Both the position numbers and the translations under genes were made by a program. The notes under the pieces are model-generated. The model saw only the letters and a program-made list of their open reading frames with translations. It was not told the origin of the DNA and ran no database searches. From positions 1-56,999 of the forward strand of contig JAPSJV010000018.1 of the NCBI GenBank assembly GCA_031178005.1: 56,999 nt of DNA, read 5' to 3'. Origin of the DNA: Pseudarthrobacter sp. (lineage in GTDB: Bacteria > Actinomycetota > Actinomycetes > Actinomycetales > Micrococcaceae). Positions 25,652 through 34,225 of the stretch are shown piece by piece. The stretch's first letter is position 1. The number at the start of each line of letters is the position of its first letter.

Positions 25652-27118
25652 TTAAGCGATCGCGTTGACCGGAGTGGCAGCGGTATCCCTGCGCAGCTGG
25701 GGCGCGGAAGCCAACTTTTCCTGGGCTGCCCGCAGCGCCAGCACGGCGGTCCGGAGCCCTGCGGGTGGCAGCGTAAACGGCAGACGCAGGTAGCCGTCAT
25801 AACTGCCGCCAACACCAAAGCGTGGACCTGCCGCCAGTCGGATTCCGAACTCCGGGGCGATCACCGTCAATGCCGTGCTGATAGGACCAGGCAGGCGGCA
25901 CCAAACGGACAGGCCGCCGTCGGGATATTCGATTTTCCAGTCCGGAAGCTCGCTGCCCAGCAGTTCCAGCAGTGCCGACCTATTGGCCCGCAGTGACTCC
26001 AGTCGGTCTAGCAAAGGCTGGTCGAGGTTCCGGACCAGGTGCGTAGCCGCCAGTTGCTCCATCACGGCCCCACCCAGATCCATGCTGCTGCGCGCGCTGC
26101 AGAAGCGGCTGATGAGGTCCGGATTGGCCCGGATCCACCCCGTCCGCAGGCCGCCCCAATGCGACTTGCTCAACGAGCCGATGGACACCACACCGGGCCC
26201 GAATGCTGCCATGGGCGTGCTGGGGATGCCGTCCAGGTTCAATTCCCTCAGCGTTTCGTCGGCAATGAGGACAGTCCCGGCGCGTGCCGCGGCACGGGCC
26301 AGCCGGCGTCGCTGCCGGTCCGGCATCAGCCGGCCGGTTGGGTTGTGGAAGTCCGGAATCAGGTACGCGATCGTGGGCCGGTGCTGCTCGAGGGCGGTTT
26401 CCCAGGCGTCAAGGTCCCAGGCTCCGGAACCGATGGCAGGCACGGCAGGAAGCGCCACCGGGACCGCCTTGGCACCCGCAACCCGGATCGCGTCGAGGGC
26501 GTTGGGGTAGCTGGGATGGTCCACCAGCACTTTGTCCTGCCGCCCGCCGGACCGGGTGACCAGGGCACGGAGGACGATGTTGAGCGCGTGCTGGGCGCCG
26601 GAAGTCACCAGGATCTCGGCCGCCGACGTCGGCACTCCAGCCGCCGTGTAGCGATCCGCGATCGCTTCGCGCAGCCCGGGCAGCCCCTGGACTTCGTAGC
26701 CAAACCCCGGCAGCAGTGCCGGCAGTTCCGTCGCCGCGGAGGCGTAGGCGCGGTGAACCACCTCGCCGCTGGCGGGGAGGGCGGCGTAGGCCAGGTCAAG
26801 GACGCCGTCGGGTGCGTTGATGCCGGGAGCGGCCGCCGCCTGAATCGATGGCAGCCGGGTGCGGCCCTTGGCTCCCTGGCCGGTGCTGAGGAATCCTTGT
26901 TCGCGCAGTTGGGCGTACGCGGCTGTGATGGTGGTCCGGCTGATGCCCAGGGTTTCTGCCAGCGGGCGTTCGCCGGGAAGTGCGGTGTCCAGCGGGAGCC
27001 GGCCGTCCAGGATGAGGAGGCGTACGACGTCGGCCAACTCGCGGTAGGCGGGGGCGGCACCTGACTGCCACTGGCCGAGGAGGCGTGCGAGGGCAGGGGA
27101 GGAGAGCTGGCCGGACAT
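25652..27118 (-). CDS. MocR-family regulator (GntR helix-turn-helix fused to aminotransferase fold), YczR-like
   Basis: A 488-residue MocR protein. Residues about 24-85 form a GntR winged helix (AYRELADVVRLLILDGRLPL, PGERPLAETLGISRTTITAAYAQLREQGFL). Residues about 105-480 form a fold-type I PLP aminotransferase domain with PDFHNPTGRLMP, IADETLREL and the PLP-binding Lys318 in SIGSLSKSHWGG. Such proteins use PLP or an adduct as effector and are generally not enzymes. The divergent YczE gene matches the known YczR-YczE pairing, so it probably controls that gene. The spacer holds direct and inverted repeats. Confidence 0.9.
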   Translation of the reverse strand: MSGQLSSPALARLLGQWQSGAAPAYRELADVVRLLILDGRLPLDTALPGERPLAETLGISRTTITAAYAQLREQGFLSTGQGAKGRTRLPSIQAAAAPGINAPDGVLDLAYAALPASGEVVHRAYASAATELPALLPGFGYEVQGLPGLREAIADRYTAAGVPTSAAEILVTSGAQHALNIVLRALVTRSGGRQDKVLVDHPSYPNALDAIRVAGAKAVPVALPAVPAIGSGAWDLDAWETALEQHRPTIAYLIPDFHNPTGRLMPDRQRRRLARAAARAGTVLIADETLRELNLDGIPSTPMAAFGPGVVSIGSLSKSHWGGLRTGWIRANPDLISRFCSARSSMDLGGAVMEQLAATHLVRNLDQPLLDRLESLRANRSALLELLGSELPDWKIEYPDGGLSVWCRLPGPISTALTVIAPEFGIRLAAGPRFGVGGSYDGYLRLPFTLPPAGLRTAVLALRAAQEKLASAPQLRRDTAATPVNAIA

Positions 27119-27163
27119 ATAGCCAGTATTGCAGACTGGCTATGTATTTCAATGCCAGTTGTG
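27119..27163. promoter_or_regulatory. MocR/YczE divergent operator region
   Basis: A perfect dyad ATAGCCAGT (27119-27127) and ACTGGCTAT (27135-27143) lies at the MocR start. The decamers GCCAGTATTG (27122-27131) and GCCAGTTGTG (27154-27163) are direct repeats with a 32-base period. MocR dimers typically need direct repeats about three turns apart, so this arrangement fits. Confidence 0.65.
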
Positions 27164-27179
27164 AGTGAGTATGGTTCCT

Positions 27180-27893
27180 ATGATGACCCGCAGACTTGTT
27201 CAGCTCTTTACCGGCCTCGCCTTGTACGGCTTCTCCCTGGCCATGTTCATCCGCGCCGGGCTGGGCCTTGATCCGTGGGACGTCTTCCACCAGGGCATCT
27301 CCCTCAAGTCCGGCTGGAGCATCGGCATGGTGGTGATCGTGGTCAGCTTCCTGGTGCTGCTCCTGTGGATCCCGCTGCGCCAGATGCCCGGCTTCGGAAC
27401 GCTGTGCAACGCCGTACTGGTGGGCGTGTTCGCCGACGTCGGGCTGCTGATACTTCCCGAGTTTGCGCACCTGGGCGGCCAGATCGCCATGCTGGCAGGG
27501 GCAGTGCTGGCCAATGCGGTGGCGTCCGCCTGCTATATCGGAGCACGCTTTGGCCCCGGTGCCCGGGACGGTCTGATGACGGGTCTGGCCCGGCGCACCG
27601 GCTGGTCAGTCCGGCTGTGCCGCACCATGATCGAGGTCGTGGTGTTGGCCGGCGGCTGGCTGTTGGGTGGCTCCGTAGGCGTGGGGACAGTTGTTTATGC
27701 GTTGGCGATCGGGCCGCTGGTGCAACTGCTGATGCCGCTTTTCGCGGTGCCGGTAAAGGCAGTGCCAGGAAAAGAAGCGGCGGCTCAGACCCTGCCAACT
27801 CAGGGCTTGCGGACGGACGAAGCTGAAGCGCCGACATCCGGGATCGTCCCGGACCAGGTCTTTAAGCCTGCAGCGCCCACCACGGCGGGATAG
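27180..27893 (+). CDS. yczE: YczE/YitT-type integral membrane protein
   Basis: About 237 residues with five to six membrane helices. RLVQLFTGLALYGFSLAMFIRAGLGLDPWDVFHQGISLKSGWSIG and ARFGPGARDGLMTGLARRTGWSVRLCRTMIE match YczE (DUF6198). The transported compound is unknown. Two adjacent ATG codons at 27180 and 27183, plus ATG 27171 and GTG 27165, are all possible starts; I use 27180. It is divergent from a MocR regulator, its probable controller. The C-terminal 50 residues are polar. Its end is 6 bases from the convergent nei2 gene. Confidence 0.82.
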   Translation: MMTRRLVQLFTGLALYGFSLAMFIRAGLGLDPWDVFHQGISLKSGWSIGMVVIVVSFLVLLLWIPLRQMPGFGTLCNAVLVGVFADVGLLILPEFAHLGGQIAMLAGAVLANAVASACYIGARFGPGARDGLMTGLARRTGWSVRLCRTMIEVVVLAGGWLLGGSVGVGTVVYALAIGPLVQLLMPLFAVPVKAVPGKEAAAQTLPTQGLRTDEAEAPTSGIVPDQVFKPAAPTTAG

Positions 27894-27899
27894 CCGGCG

Positions 27900-28751
27900 C
27901 TAGTCCCGAGGCGGTGCAGGCGGGGCGGGCTGGCAGCGTGGGCAGAACCAGATGTCCCGTTCCTCCTCGCCGCCCGGTTTCCCCAGGACGCCGTGCTGGA
28001 TGGGGGTCCTGCAGCGCAGGCAGGGCTGGTTTCCCCGCCGGTAGACCCAGTACCTGGACCGCCCGGCATTCCCGCCCCGGGCAAGGACGGCTCCGCCCGT
28101 CGACGGTACCGTGATGCGGCGTCCGGATCCGAGGTTGGCCTTCAGCAGCCGCTTGGCGTGGGCGAACACCTCCTGCACGTCCGCCACCTGGCCCGCGGGC
28201 GTGGCCGGGTGAACGCCGCCCAGGAAGCAGGCCTCGCACCGGTAGATGTTACCGATCCCGGCCAGGTTCCGCTGATCCAGGAGCGCGATGCCGATAGGTA
28301 CATCCGGTGCAGCATGCACCCTGCGCTCGGCTTCGGCGGGATCCCAGTCCGGTCCCAGCAGGTCCGGTCCAAGATGCCCGACGGCGGCGTCCTCCTGGTC
28401 CGTCCGGATCACCTCCAGCTCGCCCAGGGAGAATCCCACGGCATCCGCGACGGCGGTGCGAAGGATGCAGCGCGCCGTGAAGCCGGGTTTCCGCCACCGG
28501 CCACCGGGTGGGTAGACCTGCCAGCTGCCCTCCATTTTCAGGTGCGAGCGGATGGTCAGCCGTTGGTCTTCGGGGCTACTGACCCGCATCAGCAGGTGCT
28601 TGCCGCGGGGTACCACTTCCTGGACTGTCCAGCCGGAAAGGTCCAGGGTGGCGAACCGCGGCACCCGGAAGTCCGAAGCCGTGAGGACCTGCCCGGCCAG
28701 GGCAGCATGCAACTCGGCGCAGGCCCGCCAGACGGAATCACCCTCAGGCAC
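27900..28751 (-). CDS. nei2: Fpg/Nei-family DNA glycosylase (Nei2 type)
   Basis: A 283-residue bifunctional glycosylase/AP-lyase for oxidised pyrimidines. After the initiator codon comes PEGDSVWRACAELHAAL, giving the N-terminal Pro nucleophile and Glu typical of Nei2. The helix-two-turn-helix is near GIALLDQRNLAGIGNIYRCEACFLGG, and the zinc finger has CLRC and CPRC pairs at the C-terminus. The start is GTG 28751, because Pro must be residue 2; upstream codons would bury it. The GTG overlaps the lhr stop by 8 bases, so it is translationally coupled to lhr, as in mycobacteria where the two genes are also neighbours. Confidence 0.92.
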   Translation of the reverse strand: MPEGDSVWRACAELHAALAGQVLTASDFRVPRFATLDLSGWTVQEVVPRGKHLLMRVSSPEDQRLTIRSHLKMEGSWQVYPPGGRWRKPGFTARCILRTAVADAVGFSLGELEVIRTDQEDAAVGHLGPDLLGPDWDPAEAERRVHAAPDVPIGIALLDQRNLAGIGNIYRCEACFLGGVHPATPAGQVADVQEVFAHAKRLLKANLGSGRRITVPSTGGAVLARGGNAGRSRYWVYRRGNQPCLRCRTPIQHGVLGKPGGEEERDIWFCPRCQPAPPAPPRD

Positions 28752-31700
28752 GGATCCGCAGCCCCTTCGGCGTGGAGTAGGCGCCGGCAGCGGCCAGGGC
28801 CGAGGCAATGGGGGTATCCAGAACGCCGTGCCCGTTGACTTTCTCCATGATCAACTTGTCCACGGCACCGCGTTTGACCACGTCCACCAGTGCCGCGGCC
28901 GCCGCGGCAAGCACCTCCGGATCCTCGGAGAAGGCCAGCAGCGTCTTGCCGCCGCGTTCCACGTAAAGGACCAGGCCGCCGTCGACCATCACCACCAACG
29001 CCCCTGCCTTCCGTCCTGGCCGGTGACCGGTCCCGGCTTCTGCGTTGAGGGCCGGCCAGGGGAGCGCTGCGCCGTAGGGGTTGGCGGGATCTGTGGCCGC
29101 AAGCGCAAGTGCGGACGGCGCTGCCTTGCTGATCGCGGCATCCTCAGAGTAACTGCGCAACCTGTCCACCGTGGCGGGCACGGCGAACTGGGCGGCGCCA
29201 AGATGCTCAATGAAGTACCCGCGGCGGCAGCGGCCGGCCTCTTCCAGCCGTGCCAGCACCTTGTACATCAAACCGAAGCCGCCAAGGATCTGTTCAGCCA
29301 TCACCGAGCCGCGCGTGACAACACCGTAGCGGTCCAGCATGAGTTCCGCGGTGGCACGCGCGTGGATGGTGGGGTCCAGCTCCGGAAGCGGAAGGGCAGA
29401 CCAACGGCCGACGGCGGTTGGCGGGGTTGGCGCCCCGCCGCCGGAAGCGTAGCGGCCACCCACCAGCCCTGGTGAACCCAGCAGGCCGCTTCCGTGCGAA
29501 CGCCCCAACCGGCTGAGCCGTGGAGCCCGGGCGCGTGGTGCCTTGGCGGTCTGCCGGTGTGCTGTGTGTCCGCCGGCAATCAGGGCCCGGACCGGAGCGA
29601 AAGTGTCGCCGGTGATGCGTCCGTTCCACGCAAGATCCCAGAGCGCGGAGGTGACATCGGCGTCGCTCAGTACCGCATCCATGCCTCCGGCGACGTCCGT
29701 GAGTTGCCGGAAGAAGTAACCGCCGCCGTTGTTCTGCAGGTGGTCCAAGATCCTTTGCGGAGCATCACCCGGTTCATACTCCGGCGACGGATTCAGAGTC
29801 AGTTCGGCGGAATCGGCCAGGTGCAGGCTGATCCAGCCATCGTTCCCGGGCAATGCGCCGGCACCGGACCACAGGACCTCGCCGCTGGCCATCAGCTCAT
29901 CCAGCATGGCAGGCTGGTAGTTGGGCACCCGGCTGGCCAGGATCAACGGCTCCCAGGCCGACGCCGGAACAGGCACCCCGGACAGCTGGTCCACAGCCGT
30001 AAGGATCCCGTCCAGGCCCCGCAGCGCCGGCTGGCCGCGTTTGCCTTGCTGGCCTCGCGGTTGCACATGCTGCCACGCCGGCAGGAACCGGCCATACGCG
30101 GCGCCATCAACCGGCTCCACTTCTGCGCGCAGGGCGGCGAGTGACCGCCGTCGAAGTTTGCGCAGGACCTCGGCATCGCACCATTCGCTGGCCGGGGGAG
30201 CGGCCGGTGCCTGCTGGGGCGCAACCTCACTGGAATGTTGCGTCGGCTCTGCTGCCGTGGGGTGTGGGCGGAATTCGCCCTCCACGGTGCGGCCCTCACC
30301 GGCCAGCCGCTTCAGGGCAGCGCTGACGACGGCGGATCCCAGTCCCAGCCGGGCAGCCGCCTCAGCAGCGGTGAACGGTCCATGCGTTCGGGCATAGCGG
30401 GAAACGAGATCGCCGAGCGGATCCGCCACCGGCTCGATGAACGCCAGCGGCACGCCCATGGGCAGGGGCACCCCGATCGCGTCCCGGAGCCGGGCAGCAT
30501 CCTCCACCGCCGCATACCGTTCGACGCCGCCGATGCTCACCTTGATAGCCCGGTTGGCACGCTGCAGGACGGTGAGGTGTGCGGCGGCCTCTGATGATCG
30601 AGCGCTTTCTGGTGATCGAGCTTGTCGAGATCCCTCGGCGTCGACAGGCTCAACCACCGGGGGCGGGGTTTCGGCAGGCTCAACCGCCGCCTCAAGCCTT
30701 GCCGCAACTTCTCCTGCGGTCAGCGGCCCCAGGAGCCTGAGCAGGTCCGCCACCCCTTCCAGTCCACGGGCGCGCCGCCCCGGAGCCAGGCGCTGCAGCT
30801 CGGCCTCGGTGGCCTCGATGACCTTGGCATCCAGCAGTTCGCGCAGCTCCACCCGGCCCAGCAGTTCGTTGAGGAGCGTCGAATCCAGGGCCAGGGCGGC
30901 GGCCCGGCGTTCGGCCAGCGGGGAGTCGCCCTCGTAGAGGAACTGGGCCACGTAGCCGAACAGCAGGGACTTTGCGAAGGGCGACGGCTGCTGGGTGGTG
31001 GTCTGGACGATGCGCAGCTCGCGGCGTTCCACGGACGCGGCGATGTCCTTCAGTGCCGGAAGGTCATAGACGTCCTGCAGGCACTCACGGACGGTTTCGA
31101 GCACAATCGGGAAGCTGGGGTATTTCCGGGCGACATCCAGTAGCTGGGCTGACCGTTGGCGCTGCTGCCAGAGCGGCTGCCGCTTGCCCGGCGTCTGGCG
31201 GGGCAGGAGCAGGGCACGGGCTGAGCATTCGCGGAACCTGGAGGCGAACAACGCACTGCCGCCCACCTCGGCGGTCACGATTTCCTCCAGCTCGTCAGGC
31301 TCGAAGAGGAACAACTCAGCACCGGGCGGTTCGTCCTCCATCATGGGGACGCGCAGCACAATGCCGTCGTCGGCGGCCATGGCGGAGCCGTCCATGCCGT
31401 AGCGCTGGTGGAGCCGCTGGCCTACGGCAAGCGCCCAGGGTGCGTGGACGGGCATGCCAAACGGGCTGTGCAGGATGACGCGCCAATCGCCCAGCTCGTC
31501 ATGGAACCGTTCCACCACCAGGGTGGTGTCGTTGGGCACCACTTCGGTGGCTTCGCGCTGTTCACGCAGGTACTGGATCAGGTTTCCGGCGGCGAAATCG
31601 TCCAGGCCGCTGGCCTTGCAGCGTTCCATGGCGGGTCCGACGTCGGACGCTGACAGTTCCCGGACGAAGGCACCCAGTGCACGGCCCAGGTCCACGGGCC

Positions 31701-33684
31701 TGCCGAGCGAATCGCCCTTCCAGAACGGCAGTTTCCCGGGCTGCCCGAAAGCGGGTGAGACCAGAACCCGGTCATGGGTAATGTCCTCGATCTTCCAGCT
31801 GGTAGCACCGAGGGCAAAGACATCCCCCACCCGGGATTCGTACACCATTTCCTCGTCCAGCTCACCCACTCGCCGGCCACCTTTGGCAGGCGAGGCGGCG
31901 GGTTTTCCGTCCGTGGGTGGCGACGCGGAGCCTTCCTGCTCCGTGCCGATGATATAGACGCCGAACAGTCCGCGGTCGGGGATGGTACCGCCGGACGTGA
32001 CGGCCAGGCGCTGTGCCCCGGGACGGCCCTCGATGGTTCCGGCATTGCGGTCCCAGACGATCCGGGGCCGCAGCTCCGCGAACTCGTCCGATGGGTAGCG
32101 TCCCGCCAAAAGGTCCAGCGTGGCCTCGTATGCCGAGCGGGGGAGCGAGGCGAACGGTGCGGAGCGGCGCACCGTGGAGAACCATTCCTCGACGTCGATA
32201 CTCCCCAAGGCGGTTGCCGCAACGGTCTGCTGCGCCAGGATGTCCAGCGGATTCGCGGGAATGGCGAGCCGTTCGATCTTGCCTTCCAGCATCCGCTCAA
32301 CGGTGATGGCCGTGTGGACCAGATCCGCGCGGTGCTTCGGGAACAGGACGCCCTGTGAGACCTCGCCCACCTGGTGCCCGGCACGGCCCACGCGCTGCAG
32401 CCCGCTGGCCACCGACGGCGGTGATTCCACCTGCACCACCAGGTCCACGGCTCCCATGTCGATGCCCAGTTCCAGGGACGACGTGGCCACCACGCAGCGC
32501 AACCGGCCGGATTTAAGATCGTCCTCGATCAGGGCCCGCTGGTCCTTGGACACCGAGCCGTGATGGGCGCGCGCCAGCACCGGATCGGCTCCCGATGTGC
32601 TGCCCGCCTGCGCCATCATGTGTGCCGGGGTGGCTGTGGAGGTGGGGACCGGCGAATCGAGGTCGATGGATTCGGCCGGAAGATCCCATGCCCCGGCACC
32701 CGCGGCCACCAGTTGACGTTCCGCGTAGATCTCGTTGAGGCGGGCCGTCAGGCGTTCGGCCAGGCGGCGGGAGTTGGCGAACACAATGGTGGACTGGTTA
32801 TCCAGCACCAGGTCCACGATCTTTTCCTCCACGTGCGGCCAGATGGAGGCCTGCGGCTGCAGTCCGGACGCCGGCCCGGAGTCGAATGCACCCGAGGCGC
32901 CTTGGAGATCGGACATGTCCTCCACAGGCACCGAGACCGTCAGATCCCACGTCTTCCGGGACGGCGGCGCCACAATCTCCACCGGCGCACTGCCGGCAAG
33001 GAACTGGGCCACCAACTCGCGGGGTTCCACGGTGGCGGACAGGCCGATGCGTTGCGCAGGCTTGGGGAGCAGGGCATCCAGGCGCTCCAGCGAGACGGCC
33101 AGGTGCGCGCCGCGTTTGGTCCCCGCCACCGCATGGACCTCGTCCACAATGACGGTATCCACCTCGCTCAGGGTTTCCCGCGCCCGCGACGTCAGCATCA
33201 GGAACAGGGATTCGGGGGTGGTGATCAGGATGTCCGGCGGGTTGGTCAGTAGCGTCCTCCGGTCCGACGCCGGGGTGTCGCCGGAGCGCACGCCCACAGT
33301 GATCAGCGGCGCGGGAAGGTCCAGCCGCTTGGCCGTTTGCGTGATGCCGATCAGCGGGGCACGCAGGTTCCTTTCGACGTCCACACCCAGGGCTTTCAGC
33401 GGTGAGATGTAGAGGACGCGGGTCTTCCGCTTGGGAGCACGCACCCTGCCGCGCGGCTTGGCGTCTTCCAGGCCCGGGAGTTCCGGGGGTGCCGCAGGGG
33501 CCGAAACGAGGAGCCGGTCCAGGGCCCAAAGGAACGCTGCCAGGGTTTTACCCGACCCGGTGGGCGCAACTACCAGGGCGTGCTGGCCGGACGAGATGGC
33601 GTTCCAGGCACCCTCCTGGGCGGGCGTGGGAACGGTGAAGGCGCCCAGGAACCACTCACGCGTCGGCCGGCTGAACCGGTCCAT
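28744..33684 (-). CDS. lhr: Large helicase-related protein Lhr
   Basis: A superfamily 2 ATP-dependent 3'-5' DNA helicase of about 1646 residues. The Walker A (VVAPTGSGKTLAAFLWALD) is near residue 45 and DEVH near 180, followed by SATVEPRE, TSSLELGIDMGAVDLVVQ and QRVGRAGHQ. The long C-terminal part carries the Lhr-core winged-helix/beta-barrel and a long C-terminal domain known to oligomerise in mycobacteria. It works in DNA repair, apparently with Nei2, which overlaps its stop. A repeat-derived Pro/Ser/Ala linker sits near residues 1000-1025. Start candidates are ATG 33684 (AGGAG nine bases before), ATG 33702 and TTG 33720; I prefer 33684. Confidence 0.93.
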   Translation of the reverse strand: MDRFSRPTREWFLGAFTVPTPAQEGAWNAISSGQHALVVAPTGSGKTLAAFLWALDRLLVSAPAAPPELPGLEDAKPRGRVRAPKRKTRVLYISPLKALGVDVERNLRAPLIGITQTAKRLDLPAPLITVGVRSGDTPASDRRTLLTNPPDILITTPESLFLMLTSRARETLSEVDTVIVDEVHAVAGTKRGAHLAVSLERLDALLPKPAQRIGLSATVEPRELVAQFLAGSAPVEIVAPPSRKTWDLTVSVPVEDMSDLQGASGAFDSGPASGLQPQASIWPHVEEKIVDLVLDNQSTIVFANSRRLAERLTARLNEIYAERQLVAAGAGAWDLPAESIDLDSPVPTSTATPAHMMAQAGSTSGADPVLARAHHGSVSKDQRALIEDDLKSGRLRCVVATSSLELGIDMGAVDLVVQVESPPSVASGLQRVGRAGHQVGEVSQGVLFPKHRADLVHTAITVERMLEGKIERLAIPANPLDILAQQTVAATALGSIDVEEWFSTVRRSAPFASLPRSAYEATLDLLAGRYPSDEFAELRPRIVWDRNAGTIEGRPGAQRLAVTSGGTIPDRGLFGVYIIGTEQEGSASPPTDGKPAASPAKGGRRVGELDEEMVYESRVGDVFALGATSWKIEDITHDRVLVSPAFGQPGKLPFWKGDSLGRPVDLGRALGAFVRELSASDVGPAMERCKASGLDDFAAGNLIQYLREQREATEVVPNDTTLVVERFHDELGDWRVILHSPFGMPVHAPWALAVGQRLHQRYGMDGSAMAADDGIVLRVPMMEDEPPGAELFLFEPDELEEIVTAEVGGSALFASRFRECSARALLLPRQTPGKRQPLWQQRQRSAQLLDVARKYPSFPIVLETVRECLQDVYDLPALKDIAASVERRELRIVQTTTQQPSPFAKSLLFGYVAQFLYEGDSPLAERRAAALALDSTLLNELLGRVELRELLDAKVIEATEAELQRLAPGRRARGLEGVADLLRLLGPLTAGEVAARLEAAVEPAETPPPVVEPVDAEGSRQARSPESARSSEAAAHLTVLQRANRAIKVSIGGVERYAAVEDAARLRDAIGVPLPMGVPLAFIEPVADPLGDLVSRYARTHGPFTAAEAAARLGLGSAVVSAALKRLAGEGRTVEGEFRPHPTAAEPTQHSSEVAPQQAPAAPPASEWCDAEVLRKLRRRSLAALRAEVEPVDGAAYGRFLPAWQHVQPRGQQGKRGQPALRGLDGILTAVDQLSGVPVPASAWEPLILASRVPNYQPAMLDELMASGEVLWSGAGALPGNDGWISLHLADSAELTLNPSPEYEPGDAPQRILDHLQNNGGGYFFRQLTDVAGGMDAVLSDADVTSALWDLAWNGRITGDTFAPVRALIAGGHTAHRQTAKAPRARAPRLSRLGRSHGSGLLGSPGLVGGRYASGGGAPTPPTAVGRWSALPLPELDPTIHARATAELMLDRYGVVTRGSVMAEQILGGFGLMYKVLARLEEAGRCRRGYFIEHLGAAQFAVPATVDRLRSYSEDAAISKAAPSALALAATDPANPYGAALPWPALNAEAGTGHRPGRKAGALVVMVDGGLVLYVERGGKTLLAFSEDPEVLAAAAAALVDVVKRGAVDKLIMEKVNGHGVLDTPIASALAAAGAYSTPKGLRIRA
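30610..30688. repeat. REP-type palindrome embedded in lhr
   Basis: TGGTGATCGAGCTTGTCGAG (30610-30629) faces TCGACAGGCTCAACCACCGG (30641-30660) as imperfect inverted arms, and a further partial copy TTCGGCAGGCTCAACCGCC follows at 30670-30688. The motif GGTTGAGCNTGTCGA is a repeat I know to be widespread between genes in high-GC Actinobacteria. Here it is read in frame and gives a Pro/Ser/Arg-rich linker. Confidence 0.7.
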
Positions 33685-33790
33685 TCCTGGATGCTCCTGC
33701 ATTTCTCCATCATGCCTCAAGCCACTGACAGTTATGCCGGGCTGCCCAACAGGGATGTTCAGCAGGCACCCACGGGTTTATCCTCAGCGT

Positions 33791-34225
33791 ATGAATGAGC
33801 ACACAGCTCCGGACCAGCCCGGCGGATACCTGTTCGAGTTCAATACCAGGCGTTTCCACCGCCGCGACGCGTTGAGGCTGGGCGGCATCGGTGCCGTCGT
33901 GGGCGGCGTGATCATGGGCATGCTGGGCAGCGTCGGTCTAGGGAACCCGGCTTTTGTACCAACCTCCATGTCCATTCCGTTGGCCATAACGCTCGTTTCC
34001 GCCGGCGCGGTCCTGCTCATCGTGGACATTACGGGCAGGCGGTCACAGCCGAAGCCCTCCAAGACCGCAGGACCCGCACGTAAGCAGCATTCACTAGGCA
34101 CCAACCGGAACAATCCCCAGAGCCCGATCGCGGCGGAACTCGCCCTCCTCGCCGACCTCTACGCCAAAGGCGCTCTTTCGCCTGAAGAGTTCGCGGCCGC
34201 CAAGCGCCGCATCATCTACGGCTAA
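33791..34225 (+). CDS. SHOCT-domain membrane protein
   Basis: A 144-residue protein. Two membrane helices (about 32-53 and 61-82) are followed by a basic linker and a C-terminal SHOCT motif (AAELALLADLYAKGALSPEEFAAAKRRIIYG). SHOCT domains are short oligomerisation or targeting modules. ATG 33791 is chosen although the frame is open upstream, because upstream sequence is antisense to lhr. It is divergent from lhr. The last 4 bases overlap the convergent FAD-Rieske gene. Confidence 0.8.
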   Translation: MNEHTAPDQPGGYLFEFNTRRFHRRDALRLGGIGAVVGGVIMGMLGSVGLGNPAFVPTSMSIPLAITLVSAGAVLLIVDITGRRSQPKPSKTAGPARKQHSLGTNRNNPQSPIAAELALLADLYAKGALSPEEFAAAKRRIIYG

